From NCBI RefSeq assembly GCF_018130955.1, contig NZ_JAFCJM010000020.1, positions 1-64,000 of the forward strand: a stretch of DNA of 64,000 bases, read 5' to 3'. The notes under the pieces are model-generated. The model was not told the origin of the DNA and did not search any database. It saw only the letters and a program-made list of their open reading frames with translations. Made by a program: the position numbers and the translations under genes. Source of the stretch: Bradyrhizobium liaoningense (GTDB lineage: Bacteria > Pseudomonadota > Alphaproteobacteria > Rhizobiales > Xanthobacteraceae). Of the stretch, positions 43,572-51,828 are shown one piece after another; the first letter of the stretch is position 1; each line of letters starts with the position of its first letter.

Positions 43572-44519
43572 ATGGGCATTGATGACAGAGCGCCAATGTT
43601 GGCGCCAAGGACGTATCGATTTACCGACGTTGACGAGTTCCGCAGTTCCATACGAGCTCTCAATGTCGAATTCACGCCGCTCGTGCGCAAAATCGCGGCC
43701 GAGCAGGTGATCCTCAATCTCCCCGGCTGCAACGTCAGTTTCACCAAGGCCTTTCCGCGCGTCATCGATGCGCAGCTCGCGCCGAACTGCACCGCGGTCG
43801 GCTTCTTGATGGACGACCACGAGGTTCCCGTTCGCTTCAACGGCGCACAGCGCGACCGTGCGGCGATCGTGATCGGAAGCGGCGGGGGCGCCTACAACAC
43901 ATTTGAAGAGGTGGAGCGACAATTTGCTTTCGTCGTGTTCACACCGGAGGTGAAGGATCGCGGCTGGCCCGAGACGAAGGCGAGCTTCAGGATTGCTGAA
44001 ACGAGCACAGTCGCACTTCATCAGTTGCGACGGCTCATCACGGAAGTGATCGCCGCCGCATCCGAGCCTGCTGACGCGATCGAGGCGCGCCTGAAGGCGG
44101 CGGCGATGCGGCAATCCCTGCTTGGTGCGATCGATGCAGCATTCGCAGCCGTCGTTCCGGCGCGATGGACGGTGCGCCCGAACGATGAGCGGCACCTCAA
44201 GATTTTCCAGAATATCAGGGCGCTGCTGTCGGACGATCTCGGTCAGCCCATTTACAGCGAGCAAGTGGCGAGGAAACTCGGCCTCTCTGTCCGCAGCATC
44301 CACGACGCGGTTCAGCGCTATCGCGGCATGAGCCTGCACCGGTATCTGCGCCTGAGGCGGTTGTGGCTCGTGCGCAAGAGATTGCTGACCGGCCCCGAGA
44401 GTGTGAAGTCCACAGCTCTCGCTTTCGGTTTCTGGCATCTCAGCGATTTTTCCAAGAGCTATCGCGACCGGTTCGGCGAAACGCCGTCGGAAACGCTGGA
44501 GCGCGCCCGCAGGACGTGA
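43572..44519 (+). CDS. AraC family transcriptional regulator
   Basis: A 315-residue regulator. The C-terminal two helix-turn-helices are clear: IYSEQVARKLGLSVRSIHDA and the second STALAFGFWHLSDFSKSYRD, ending RFGETPSETLERAR. The N-terminal domain (residues 1-190) is of the EthR/EutR-like type with AEQVILNLPGCNVSF. Start 43572 is the first ATG in a 290-bp gap that is AT-richer than its surroundings; no operator was identified. Confidence 0.92.
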   Translation: MGIDDRAPMLAPRTYRFTDVDEFRSSIRALNVEFTPLVRKIAAEQVILNLPGCNVSFTKAFPRVIDAQLAPNCTAVGFLMDDHEVPVRFNGAQRDRAAIVIGSGGGAYNTFEEVERQFAFVVFTPEVKDRGWPETKASFRIAETSTVALHQLRRLITEVIAAASEPADAIEARLKAAAMRQSLLGAIDAAFAAVVPARWTVRPNDERHLKIFQNIRALLSDDLGQPIYSEQVARKLGLSVRSIHDAVQRYRGMSLHRYLRLRRLWLVRKRLLTGPESVKSTALAFGFWHLSDFSKSYRDRFGETPSETLERARRT

Positions 44520-44560
44520 GGACTTGCGCGGGCGCGACTCGGCCCGCATCCAGCCATGCG

Positions 44561-44626
44561 CTAGATCCTTGTTGGACGCGTTTTCTTGACGCGAACCGGT
44601 ATCCATTTCGCTTGAAAACGCTTTAG
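44561..44626. repeat. dispersed repeat, copy A
   Basis: Matches copies at 47425 and 62534-62601 with few changes; the shared core is GACGCG-N8-GACGCGAACCGG and ends CGCTTGAAAACGCTTTAG. It ends 9 bp before the start codon of the FMN reductase gene. Confidence 0.85.
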
Positions 44627-44635
44627 TATGCCGTC

Positions 44636-45226
44636 ATGAGCAACCGCATCCTCGTCCTTTACGGCTCCTACCGTTCCGACCGCATGGGCATTCGCCTTGC
44701 GCATTTCGTCATCGAGCGCCTGCGCCGCCGCGGCGAGGACGTCGAGCTGATCGACGCCAAGGCCATCGGCCTGCCGATGCTCGATCGCATGTACAAGGAA
44801 CATCCCAAGGGCCAGGCGCCCGAGGCGCTGGAGAAGCTCGCGACCCGGATCCGGGAAGCCGACGGCTTCATCTTCGTCACCGGCGAATATAATTGGGGCA
44901 TCCAGCCCGGCCTGAAGAACCTCACCGATCATTTCCTCGAGGAGTGGTTCTGGCGGCCCGCGGCGATCGCGAGCTATTCCGCCGGCCGCTTCTCCGGCGC
45001 GCGCGCGGCGACCGCGTGGCACGGAACGCTGTCGGAAATGGGCATGGTGGTGGTGTCGAGCACGATCGCCGTCGGCCCGATCGCGCAGTCCTTGTCGGAG
45101 GCAGGCGAGCCGACCGGCGAGGGCGGTGCCGCGCTGGAACGCGCCTTCCCGCGCTTCGCCGACGACCTCTTGTGGTGGGTCGAGGCCGCGAAAGGCCAGC
45201 GCGCCAGAAAGAAACCGCCTTACTAG
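44636..45226 (+). CDS. NADPH-dependent FMN reductase family protein
   Basis: A 196-residue flavodoxin-like enzyme. Seen: ILVLYGSYRSDRMGIRLAHF (FMN phosphate loop), the FIFVTGEYNWGIQPGLKNLTDHF loop around the isoalloxazine (split as FIFVTGEYNWG and PGLKNLTDHF) and a C-terminal helix. It reduces FMN or quinones with NADPH. Start 44636 directly follows a dispersed repeat, so its own upstream control region is short. Convergent with the MCP gene, 9 bp apart. Confidence 0.92.
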   Translation: MSNRILVLYGSYRSDRMGIRLAHFVIERLRRRGEDVELIDAKAIGLPMLDRMYKEHPKGQAPEALEKLATRIREADGFIFVTGEYNWGIQPGLKNLTDHFLEEWFWRPAAIASYSAGRFSGARAATAWHGTLSEMGMVVVSSTIAVGPIAQSLSEAGEPTGEGGAALERAFPRFADDLLWWVEAAKGQRARKKPPY

Positions 45227-45235
45227 GGGAGAGCG

Positions 45236-47320
45236 TTACGCAGCGCGGACTTCGGACAGGAAGCGGTTCACCTGACCGGCGAGGTCGCGCGACTGGGTCG
45301 AGAGCTGCTCGGCCGCGCCCAGCACCTGGTTGGCGGCGGCTCCGGTGTCGTCGGCGGCACGCTGCACGCCGGTGATGTTGCTGTTGACCTCCTGGGTGCC
45401 GCGGGCGGCCTCCTGGACGCTGCGGGAAATCTCCTTGGTCGCAGAACCCTGCTCCTCGATCGCCGACGCAATCGCAATCCCGATCTGGTCGATCTCGGCG
45501 ATGACGTCGGCGACGTTGCGGATGGCGGCAACCGTCTCGTCGCTGGCAGTCTGGATCGCGGAGATCTGCTCGGAGATTTCGGTGGTGGCCTTCGCGGTCT
45601 GGCCGGCCAGCGATTTGACTTCGGAGGCGACCACGGCAAAGCCGCGGCCGGCATCGCCTGCGCGCGCCGCTTCGATGGTGGCGTTGAGCGCGAGCAGATT
45701 GGTCTGTTCGGCGATGCTCTGAATCAGCGTGACGACGTCGCCGATCTTCTGGGCGCCTTCGGCGAGCGCGCGCGCGGTGTCGCCGGTGCGGCGGGCGTTG
45801 TCGACGGCGCGGGATGCGATCTCGGTGGATTGGGCGACCTGACGGGCGATCTCGGCGATCGAGGAGGTCAGCTCCTCCGTGGCGCTCGCGACTGTCTGCA
45901 CGTTGGTCGAGGTCTGCTCGGACGCCGCAGCGACGACGGCTGCCTGGCTGTTGGTTGTCGATGCGGTCGAGGTCATCGACTGGGCCGTGCTCTCCATCGT
46001 GGCTGACGCCGACGACAGCCCGCCGACGAGCTCGCCGACCTTGGTCTCGAAGGCGCGGGTGAGCTCGTCGAGCACCTGGGCGCGCCGCATCTTGACGTCG
46101 TTCTCGGCCTGCTTCTCGGCGGCGAGCCGGTCGGCCCTGATCATGTTGTCCTTGAAGACCTGGACGGCGGCGGCCATGTCGCCGATCTCGTCTGAGCGCG
46201 CGGCGCCGGGAATTTCACCGGCCATGTCGCCGCCCGCAAGGCCCGACATCCGCGAGGTGAGGCTCACGATCGGCGCGCAGACGCGGCGGCGGACCATCGC
46301 GACGAGGCCGATGCTGGCGACGAGCACGGCGGCGAGGCCGGCAAGCGCGATCATGAAGCTCAACCGCGCGGAGGAATAGGCGGCGCCAAGGACCTGCTCG
46401 GCATTGTCATAAAAGGCCTCGCGCACGCCGATGACGGCGCCCAGGCCGCGCTGCGAGCCCGCATAGAAGGTGTCGATGTCGATCTCGTATTTGCCGCTTG
46501 TCGCGCCGTCCTTGACCAGCTTCAGCTCGCGGCCAAAGCCCTCGACATAGTCGGTGTTCATTTTCTCGAGCGCAGCGGCGACGTTGGCCGGCGTCGCGGG
46601 GTTGCCGCGCAATTCCTGGAGCGACATCAGGATCTGGTCGTTGCGGCCCTGCGTGCGGGCGATGTCGATCTTCTCGGCGTCGGTAGCCGCCTTCCTGGCG
46701 CCGACGAGGTTCTTGTGCAGGCTGGCGTTCAGGCCGCCGACGTCGCGCAGCGCCCAGGCGACGTTGGCGTAGCTTGCCTGCCGGTAGGCGTCGCCGTTGA
46801 GGATCGCCATGCGGCGGACCTGCTCGTTGAGCAGCGCCGTGACGCCGCTGTTGAACACGGCATTATCGGCGACGATCTTCTTCGCCGCGTCCTTGCGCGC
46901 GTCGGCAGGCCCATCGATGGCCTTGTCGATGGACTCGCGCAAGGCGCCAAACTTCGCATTTAGCGCATCAATCTGGCTCGCGATCGTGCCGCCGTCGTCG
47001 AGCGATCCCGGCAATTGCTCCTTGCGCAGATTGTTCATCTTGTCGCGTGCGCCGTCGGTCAGCTTGCGCAGCTTCTCGTGCTCGGCGCGCTGGCTGGGGT
47101 CGACCGTCGCGGGCCCGTAGAGGATGTTGGTGGCAAAACCGCGCTCGGGGTTGAGATAGCGCGGGATGTCGCCGACCGCGCGCACGATTCCGAGCCGGCT
47201 CTGCGCCTCCGCGATCCGGTCCATGGTCTGGTACCGGGAGACGGCGACGTAGACGGCAAGGCCGCCGCCGACGGTCGAGAGCGAGACGATGGCCGCGGTC
47301 AGAAGCGTACCGATTTTCAT
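45236..47320 (-). CDS. methyl-accepting chemotaxis protein
   Basis: A 694-residue membrane receptor. Helix 1 about residues 7-27, periplasmic part about 30-318 (helical, nitrate-sensor or long-4-helix type), helix 2 about 320-343, HAMP about 344-396, signalling domain about 440-690 with the tip [20 protein letters not shown] and [16 protein letters not shown]. Start 47320 gives the family N-terminus ([19 protein letters not shown]). The frame is open to 48235, antisense over tetR; that part includes dispersed-repeat translation and is not coding. Confidence 0.94.
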   Translation of the reverse strand: MKIGTLLTAAIVSLSTVGGGLAVYVAVSRYQTMDRIAEAQSRLGIVRAVGDIPRYLNPERGFATNILYGPATVDPSQRAEHEKLRKLTDGARDKMNNLRKEQLPGSLDDGGTIASQIDALNAKFGALRESIDKAIDGPADARKDAAKKIVADNAVFNSGVTALLNEQVRRMAILNGDAYRQASYANVAWALRDVGGLNASLHKNLVGARKAATDAEKIDIARTQGRNDQILMSLQELRGNPATPANVAAALEKMNTDYVEGFGRELKLVKDGATSGKYEIDIDTFYAGSQRGLGAVIGVREAFYDNAEQVLGAAYSSARLSFMIALAGLAAVLVASIGLVAMVRRRVCAPIVSLTSRMSGLAGGDMAGEIPGAARSDEIGDMAAAVQVFKDNMIRADRLAAEKQAENDVKMRRAQVLDELTRAFETKVGELVGGLSSASATMESTAQSMTSTASTTNSQAAVVAAASEQTSTNVQTVASATEELTSSIAEIARQVAQSTEIASRAVDNARRTGDTARALAEGAQKIGDVVTLIQSIAEQTNLLALNATIEAARAGDAGRGFAVVASEVKSLAGQTAKATTEISEQISAIQTASDETVAAIRNVADVIAEIDQIGIAIASAIEEQGSATKEISRSVQEAARGTQEVNSNITGVQRAADDTGAAANQVLGAAEQLSTQSRDLAGQVNRFLSEVRAA

Positions 47321-47424
47321 GATGGGGTCCGGGCAATTTGCTGCGGGCGGAAAAGCGCCGCAACGATAGATTGGCCGGATTAATCTCGGGTTTACGATCA
47401 AGGCCGCGATGGGCCGGCGCGGGG

Positions 47425-47491
47425 CTAGATTCTTGTTTTGACGCGCTTCCCTTACGCGAACCGGGATCCATTTCGCTTGAAAACGCTTTAC
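47425..47491. repeat. dispersed repeat, copy B
   Basis: Matches copy A (44561) from CTAGAT through AAAACGCTTTA, with a few substitutions. It lies in the 239-bp gap between the MCP and tetR genes. No other feature was seen in that gap. Confidence 0.85.
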
Positions 47492-47559
47492 GCGTAGGTC
47501 GCCGTCCCGTTCCGAAGGGGCCGAAATCGGCCAGGCTGAGGTCCATCGGCGTCTTCCGT

Positions 47560-48180
47560 TTATTTTGTTGTTTGGCTGAGTGCGTCGGACAGGATCAGCT
47601 CCAGCTCCTGGTCCACCTGATCGAGCGGCAGCGCGCTGCGCGCCGCGCGGCATAGCGCAACCGTCCCCTCGATGGACGCGACGACAAGCGTGGCAAGGCG
47701 TTTTGCGCGCGGCGCCGGCAGGCCCTCGCGCCGCAGCGCCGCGAGCATGATCTTCTGCCAGTCGGCGAATACGCCGTTGGCGAGATCGAGCAGATGGTCC
47801 TGCGCGGCGGCGTCGAGCGCCTCGGCCTTGTCTGAGGGCTCGCCGACATAGTGATCGACGGCAACCGCTAGAACGGGGCAGCCGGCCTCGAACGTCGTCG
47901 TCACCAGTCGACGGCGCCAGGATGCGACGAAGGCCTTTAGCCCTGCGATCGCGCCAAGCTCGTTGAGTGCTTTTTCCAAGGGAATGGAGACCTGCTTTCC
48001 GGCGAACATCACGGCTTCCGCGATCAGTTGCGGCTTGCCGTCGGGGAAGTGGTGACCGATCGAGCCGCGCGGCGTCGCGGTGTAGCGCACGACGTCGCGC
48101 ATGCTGGTGGCATTGACGCCGCGACGGCTCATCAGGTCGGCGGCGCCGGCGATCATCTTGTTTCGTGTGGTGGAATTCAT
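47560..48180 (-). CDS. TetR family transcriptional regulator
   Basis: A 206-residue repressor. N-terminal [23 protein letters not shown] then [19 protein letters not shown]. The C-terminal ligand domain (about 70-200) is all helical, with [20 protein letters not shown]. It is divergent from an enoyl-CoA hydratase gene, and a palindromic operator lies between them, so it likely represses that gene and itself in response to an acyl-CoA or a fatty acid. Confidence 0.94.
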   Translation of the reverse strand: MNSTTRNKMIAGAADLMSRRGVNATSMRDVVRYTATPRGSIGHHFPDGKPQLIAEAVMFAGKQVSIPLEKALNELGAIAGLKAFVASWRRRLVTTTFEAGCPVLAVAVDHYVGEPSDKAEALDAAAQDHLLDLANGVFADWQKIMLAALRREGLPAPRAKRLATLVVASIEGTVALCRAARSALPLDQVDQELELILSDALSQTTK

Positions 48181-48195
48181 CGGGATCCAGAGAAT

Positions 48196-48242
48196 ATGAC
48201 GCTTGACATACTAGCGTCGAAGTGAAGTATGACAAGTGTCAT
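48196..48242. promoter_or_regulatory. inverted-repeat operator between tetR and enoyl-CoA hydratase
   Basis: ATGACGCTTGACATACT (48196-48212) and AGTATGACAAGTGTCAT (48226-48242) are inverted copies, 15 of 17 bases matching, 13 bp apart. The right arm contains a perfect 14-bp palindrome ATGACA-AG-TGTCAT (48229-48242). Size and place fit TetR-type operators. Confidence 0.8.
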
Positions 48243-48294
48243 ATAAATCCAATCGGCGGCCACGCGCCAACGCACGCCAAACAGGGAGCACGAC

Positions 48295-49071
48295 ATGTCC
48301 GAAGGACAGATCCGCAGCGAGGCCCACGGCCACATCTTCAAGATCATCATCGACAATCCCGCGAAGAAGAATGCCTTCAGCCCAGCGATGATGGAGCAGC
48401 TCTCGGATGCGCTGACCGAGCTCCATACCAACGAAACCTATTGGGTCGGCGTGATCTGCGCCGAGGGCAGGGACTTTACCGCCGGCCTCGACATGCCAAA
48501 ATTCTTTGGTCCGACGGCGGAGAAGCGCAACATCAAGGAGGGCAACGTCGATCCCTTCGGCCTCAGCAAGCGCTGCAGGAAGCCTGTCGTCACGGCGGTG
48601 CAGGGCATCGTCTTCACCATCGGCATCGAGCTGATGCTCGCGGGCGACATCGTGGTGGCGGCCGACGATGCGCGCTTCTGCCAGATGGAATCCAAGCGCG
48701 GCATCGCGCCGCTCGGCGGGGCGCATTTCCGCTTCCTGTCGCGCGCCGGCTGGGGCGAAGCGATGTATCACCTGTTTCTGTGCGACGAGTTCTCGGCGCA
48801 GCGTGCCCGCGAGATCGGTCTCGTGCAGGAGGTCGTGCCGGCGGGCCAGCAGATCGACCGCGCCATGGCGCTCGCCGAGATCATTGCGCGCAACGCGCCG
48901 CTCGGCATCCAGGTCACCAAGGAGGCGGCGGCCAAATATATCGAAGGCGGGGAGGCGGCGGCGATCGGCTACATCCCTGACATCAGGGATCGTGTCCTCA
49001 ACAGCGCCGACGCGAAGGAAGGCATCCAGTCCTTTGTCGAGCGCCGGGCGGCCGTGTTTCAGGGCCGCTGA
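48295..49071 (+). CDS. enoyl-CoA hydratase/isomerase (crotonase) family protein
   Basis: A 258-residue crotonase. Seen: NPAKKNAFSPAMMEQLSDAL, the oxyanion region GRDFTAGLDMPKF and VQGIVFTIGIELMLAGDIVV, ARFCQMESKRGIAPLGG. The Glu pair of true hydratases is not obvious (GGAHFRFLSRAGWGEAMYH), so it may be an isomerase or hydrolase. Its stop overlaps the convergent DUF1810 gene by 13 nt. Likely under TetR control. Confidence 0.9.
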   Translation: MSEGQIRSEAHGHIFKIIIDNPAKKNAFSPAMMEQLSDALTELHTNETYWVGVICAEGRDFTAGLDMPKFFGPTAEKRNIKEGNVDPFGLSKRCRKPVVTAVQGIVFTIGIELMLAGDIVVAADDARFCQMESKRGIAPLGGAHFRFLSRAGWGEAMYHLFLCDEFSAQRAREIGLVQEVVPAGQQIDRAMALAEIIARNAPLGIQVTKEAAAKYIEGGEAAAIGYIPDIRDRVLNSADAKEGIQSFVERRAAVFQGR

Positions 49072-49496
49072 TCGAGCCTCGCCAGGATGTCCAGCGTCGC
49101 GCGATCGCGCTCGCCGCCGAAATATTTGGCGAGCGTGCGGTCGAACACCGGATTGTCCGAGACGGCGGCGAACAGCGTCATTGACGAGCGCAGCTTGACG
49201 TCGTCGGGCGAGCCCATGATGCCATTGATGGTGCGGTCCTTCACCGCGAGGACGAGGCCGGTGCATTCGAGCAGCCGCGGGCCGAGCAGGGGGTGCGCCA
49301 GGTAGGCCTCGGCCTCCTCGCGGGAGCCGATGGCATAGCGCTGCGACATCGCGCTGAAGCCGAGGCCGGTGACCTGCGGGAAAATGAACCACATCCAGTG
49401 GCTCCGCTTCCGGCCGCCGGCGAGTTCGGCCAAAACCCCCGGATAAACCCCGTCCTGGGCCTCGACGAAGCGATTCAGGTCGAAAGTTGCGGTCAT
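49059..49496 (-). CDS. DUF1810 family protein
   Basis: A 145-residue protein that covers the whole DUF1810 domain: FDLNRFVEAQDGVYPGVLAE, GGRKRSHWMWFIFPQVTGLG, AYLAHPLLGPRLLECTGLVL and FDRTLAKYFGGERDRATL. It is all-helical; function unknown. The 124 bp to the next gene (divergent) hold its promoter region only. Confidence 0.92.
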   Translation of the reverse strand: MTATFDLNRFVEAQDGVYPGVLAELAGGRKRSHWMWFIFPQVTGLGFSAMSQRYAIGSREEAEAYLAHPLLGPRLLECTGLVLAVKDRTINGIMGSPDDVKLRSSMTLFAAVSDNPVFDRTLAKYFGGERDRATLDILARLDQRP

Positions 49497-49620
49497 TAGC
49501 TACCTGGGGCTGCCTCGACGGTCGCGATTATGCCTCACTTTTGGACGCTGATATGATAGCTGGTATAGAGTCTCGACGGGGTTGGGCACCCCGGGGGTTA
49601 GGGTCGATTTTGGGGATCTG

Positions 49621-50667
49621 ATGGTTTCCGACGCAAGGCATGCCGAAAGGCTGTTGTCGCGCCGCCGCCGTATCGGGCGGGGGGAGACCATTATGCTGTC
49701 GCTCGCTGCGATGGCGCTGTCGCTTGGTGCTGCGGCCTGGATCGCCGACGTAGATTCGGCAGCGCCTTTTGCCTCCGCAGCCCTGACCCCGGGCCCCCAA
49801 GCCTCGTTTGCCGACCGCTTTGCCCCGCCGATGGCGAGCGCGCCGGCCGGCCCCGATTCCAGCATTCGGCCGCTTGAGCGTTCGGCGGTCAGCGCGTTCC
49901 GCCTCAAGCTCCAGGATGCCAAGGCGCTCCTGGCCCAGCAGCTGCTCTACCAGGACTGGCGCGCGGGCCTTTCCGAAGATACCGATGACGACGACGCGCC
50001 GGCCGAGGACGCCAGGCAACCGGTGCAGAAGACCGAAATCCCGATGCCGCGGTCGCGGCCGGCCCAAGCCGATATTGCGGCCCAGATCGCGTCCAGCCAG
50101 GCCTTTGCCAGCACAACGCCCGCGACCGACAACCGCACGATGCTGCAAAAGCTGGGCGATTTGTGGCCCGGGAAGATCCGACTGGCGTCGCTGACGCCGG
50201 GCGACGGTCTATTCCGCAAGGGGCCTGACCTCGCCGCCCTCGGCTATGATTCCCAGACCGCGGTCTACGACATCTCAGCGCGGGCGGTGTACCTGCCGGG
50301 TGGTCTTGTCCTAGAGGCGCATTCGGGCATGGGCAACCTGAAGGACGATCCGGATCACGTGGACAAGCGCATGGTCGGTGCCACACCGCCGGCCACCTAC
50401 GACCTGAAGCCGCGCGAAAAACTGTTCCACGGCGTGCGGGCCCTGCGCATGACTCCGGCCGAGGGCAGCAGCGCGCTCGGGCGCGTCGGCCTGTTGACCC
50501 ACAGCTACATGCTCGGGCCGGGCGGCGATTCCAACGGCTGTGTTTCCATCAAGGACTACGAGCGGTTCCTGAAGGCCTACGACAATGGCGAGTTCAACCG
50601 CCTCGTCGTCGTGCCGAACCTGAGCGGCGCGGCCTCCGCATCACGCCGCACGACCTCCGACTCCTGA
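49621..50667 (+). CDS. L,D-transpeptidase-like DUF2778 protein
   Basis: A 348-residue protein. An N-terminal cytoplasmic stretch (about residues 1-22) is followed by a single membrane helix (MLSLAAMALSLGAAAWIA), so the rest is periplasmic. A long Ala/Pro/Asp-rich linker follows, then the YkuD-like DUF2778 domain: LVLEAHSGMGN, GLLTHSYMLGPGGDSNGCVS, with the catalytic Cys at about 307. It probably cross-links or trims peptidoglycan. Start 49621 has GGGGA nearby; the TTG at 49582 adds no family-like residues. Confidence 0.85.
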   Translation: MVSDARHAERLLSRRRRIGRGETIMLSLAAMALSLGAAAWIADVDSAAPFASAALTPGPQASFADRFAPPMASAPAGPDSSIRPLERSAVSAFRLKLQDAKALLAQQLLYQDWRAGLSEDTDDDDAPAEDARQPVQKTEIPMPRSRPAQADIAAQIASSQAFASTTPATDNRTMLQKLGDLWPGKIRLASLTPGDGLFRKGPDLAALGYDSQTAVYDISARAVYLPGGLVLEAHSGMGNLKDDPDHVDKRMVGATPPATYDLKPREKLFHGVRALRMTPAEGSSALGRVGLLTHSYMLGPGGDSNGCVSIKDYERFLKAYDNGEFNRLVVVPNLSGAASASRRTTSDS

Positions 50668-50733
50668 CACCTGTCGAAACGGCGCGCGCTTGCGTTGTCG
50701 TTTCGTTAAGCCGTCCTCCTCCAGAAGCAGCGT

Positions 50734-50991
50734 ATGAGCGACCCGTCCAATTCCGAAACCCCGCTGCGCACCACGTTCAAGATTCGCCTGAACGGCGATA
50801 CGCTGGCGATTGCGACCGTCGGCCAGGCCTATCAGTTCCTCACCAACTTCAACTCGGTCGAGTGGATGGAATTCCGCACGCTGCATGACGAGGCCGTCGC
50901 GGCGCTCGAAGGCGCGGCCGAGAACGCGATGCTCTCGGTGCAGGCGACGAATGCCGTCCGCGCACTGTTCGTGAGCGCGAAGCTGCTCTGA
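50734..50991 (+). CDS. DUF982 domain protein
   Basis: An 85-residue protein with the DUF982 pattern: a strand pair FKIRLNGDTLAIATVGQAYQ, WMEFRTLHDEAVAALEGAAE and the final helix NAVRALFVSAKLL. DUF982 proteins are small, common in rhizobia, and without known function. Single gene. Confidence 0.85.
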   Translation: MSDPSNSETPLRTTFKIRLNGDTLAIATVGQAYQFLTNFNSVEWMEFRTLHDEAVAALEGAAENAMLSVQATNAVRALFVSAKLL

Positions 50992-51002
50992 GAACTGCGT
51001 CA

Positions 51003-51134
51003 CCGTCACCCTGAGGTGGCCGCTTCTTCAGCGGCCCTCGAAGGGCGACGGCCCGGCTGCATCGGGGCCGTTCATCCTTCGAGGCTCCCCACGCGACGCG
51101 CTGCGTCGCATGGTTCGCACCTCAGGATGACGGG
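51003..51134. repeat. dispersed intergenic repeat
   Basis: GTCACCCTGAGGTG at the start is complementary to GCACCTCAGGATGAC at the end, with GCCCTCGAAGGGC and CCTTCGAGG inverted inside. It fills the gap between DUF982 and the SMI1 gene and resembles an abundant Bradyrhizobium intergenic element I recall; it may fold into a long hairpin. Confidence 0.65.
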
Positions 51135-51205
51135 TCGAGCTCTCGAACCACTTCTCGCACTGCTGCGACGAACACCCGGACCTCATTGGACAGGGAGCAT
51201 GTCGC

Positions 51206-51715
51206 ATGGACCTCGCAAAATTCATCTCCGGGATCGATTGCGGCGATGCGTCGAAGCCGACGGCCGCCGCGCTCGAGGAATTCGAGGCCAAAATCGGCTG
51301 CCGGTTGCCGGACGACTATCGCCTGTTCCTGCTGGCCTGTGCCGGCGGCTATTGTAATGCTGGCGCTGAATTCAACTGGCCGCACGGAGACTGGGCCGGT
51401 GCCGTCCAGATGGTCGGGGGCTTGCGTCAGGACGATCCCGACTCTTCGCTGCTCCACGCGCGCAACGAGCCGCAATGGCCGACCGTCGACGAGTTGCTCT
51501 GGATCATGTGCGACCACGGTGGCAATCCCATCTGCATGACGATCGATCCGGCGCATTTCGGCCAGATCTGGTTCGTCGACCATGAACTCGCCGAATACGA
51601 GAAGCCATGGACCCTGGCCGAGGCGATGTCGGACAATTGGGGCTACGTCCTGCCGCTCGCGCCGTCGTTCAGCGAATTCATCGCTGGACTTTACGAGGAA
51701 GCGCAGGCGGCCTGA
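51206..51715 (+). CDS. SMI1/KNR4 family protein
   Basis: A 169-residue protein with the SMI1/KNR4 fold: PTAAALEEFEAKIGCRLPDD, YRLFLLACAGGYCNAGAEF, then WFVDHELAEYEKPWTLAEAM and FSEFIAGLYEE. In bacteria these often act as immunity proteins against polymorphic toxins. No toxin gene is adjacent here, so it is an orphan; a role other than immunity is possible. Confidence 0.85.
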   Translation: MDLAKFISGIDCGDASKPTAAALEEFEAKIGCRLPDDYRLFLLACAGGYCNAGAEFNWPHGDWAGAVQMVGGLRQDDPDSSLLHARNEPQWPTVDELLWIMCDHGGNPICMTIDPAHFGQIWFVDHELAEYEKPWTLAEAMSDNWGYVLPLAPSFSEFIAGLYEEAQAA

Positions 51716-51828
51716 TTCTCGCGCCTACAGCCGTGTGGACGACGCAGCTGTGGGCCCTCGTTGCGCTCGACGGGCCCCGATCGGGTTGTTAATCCCGCTC
51801 TCCGCTGGGGGAGAGTTTGAGTCGGAAT

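Noticed and set aside
47321-48235. N-terminal extension of the MCP frame (304 residues)
   Set aside because: It runs antisense over tetR and through a dispersed repeat; the MCP family start is at 47320.
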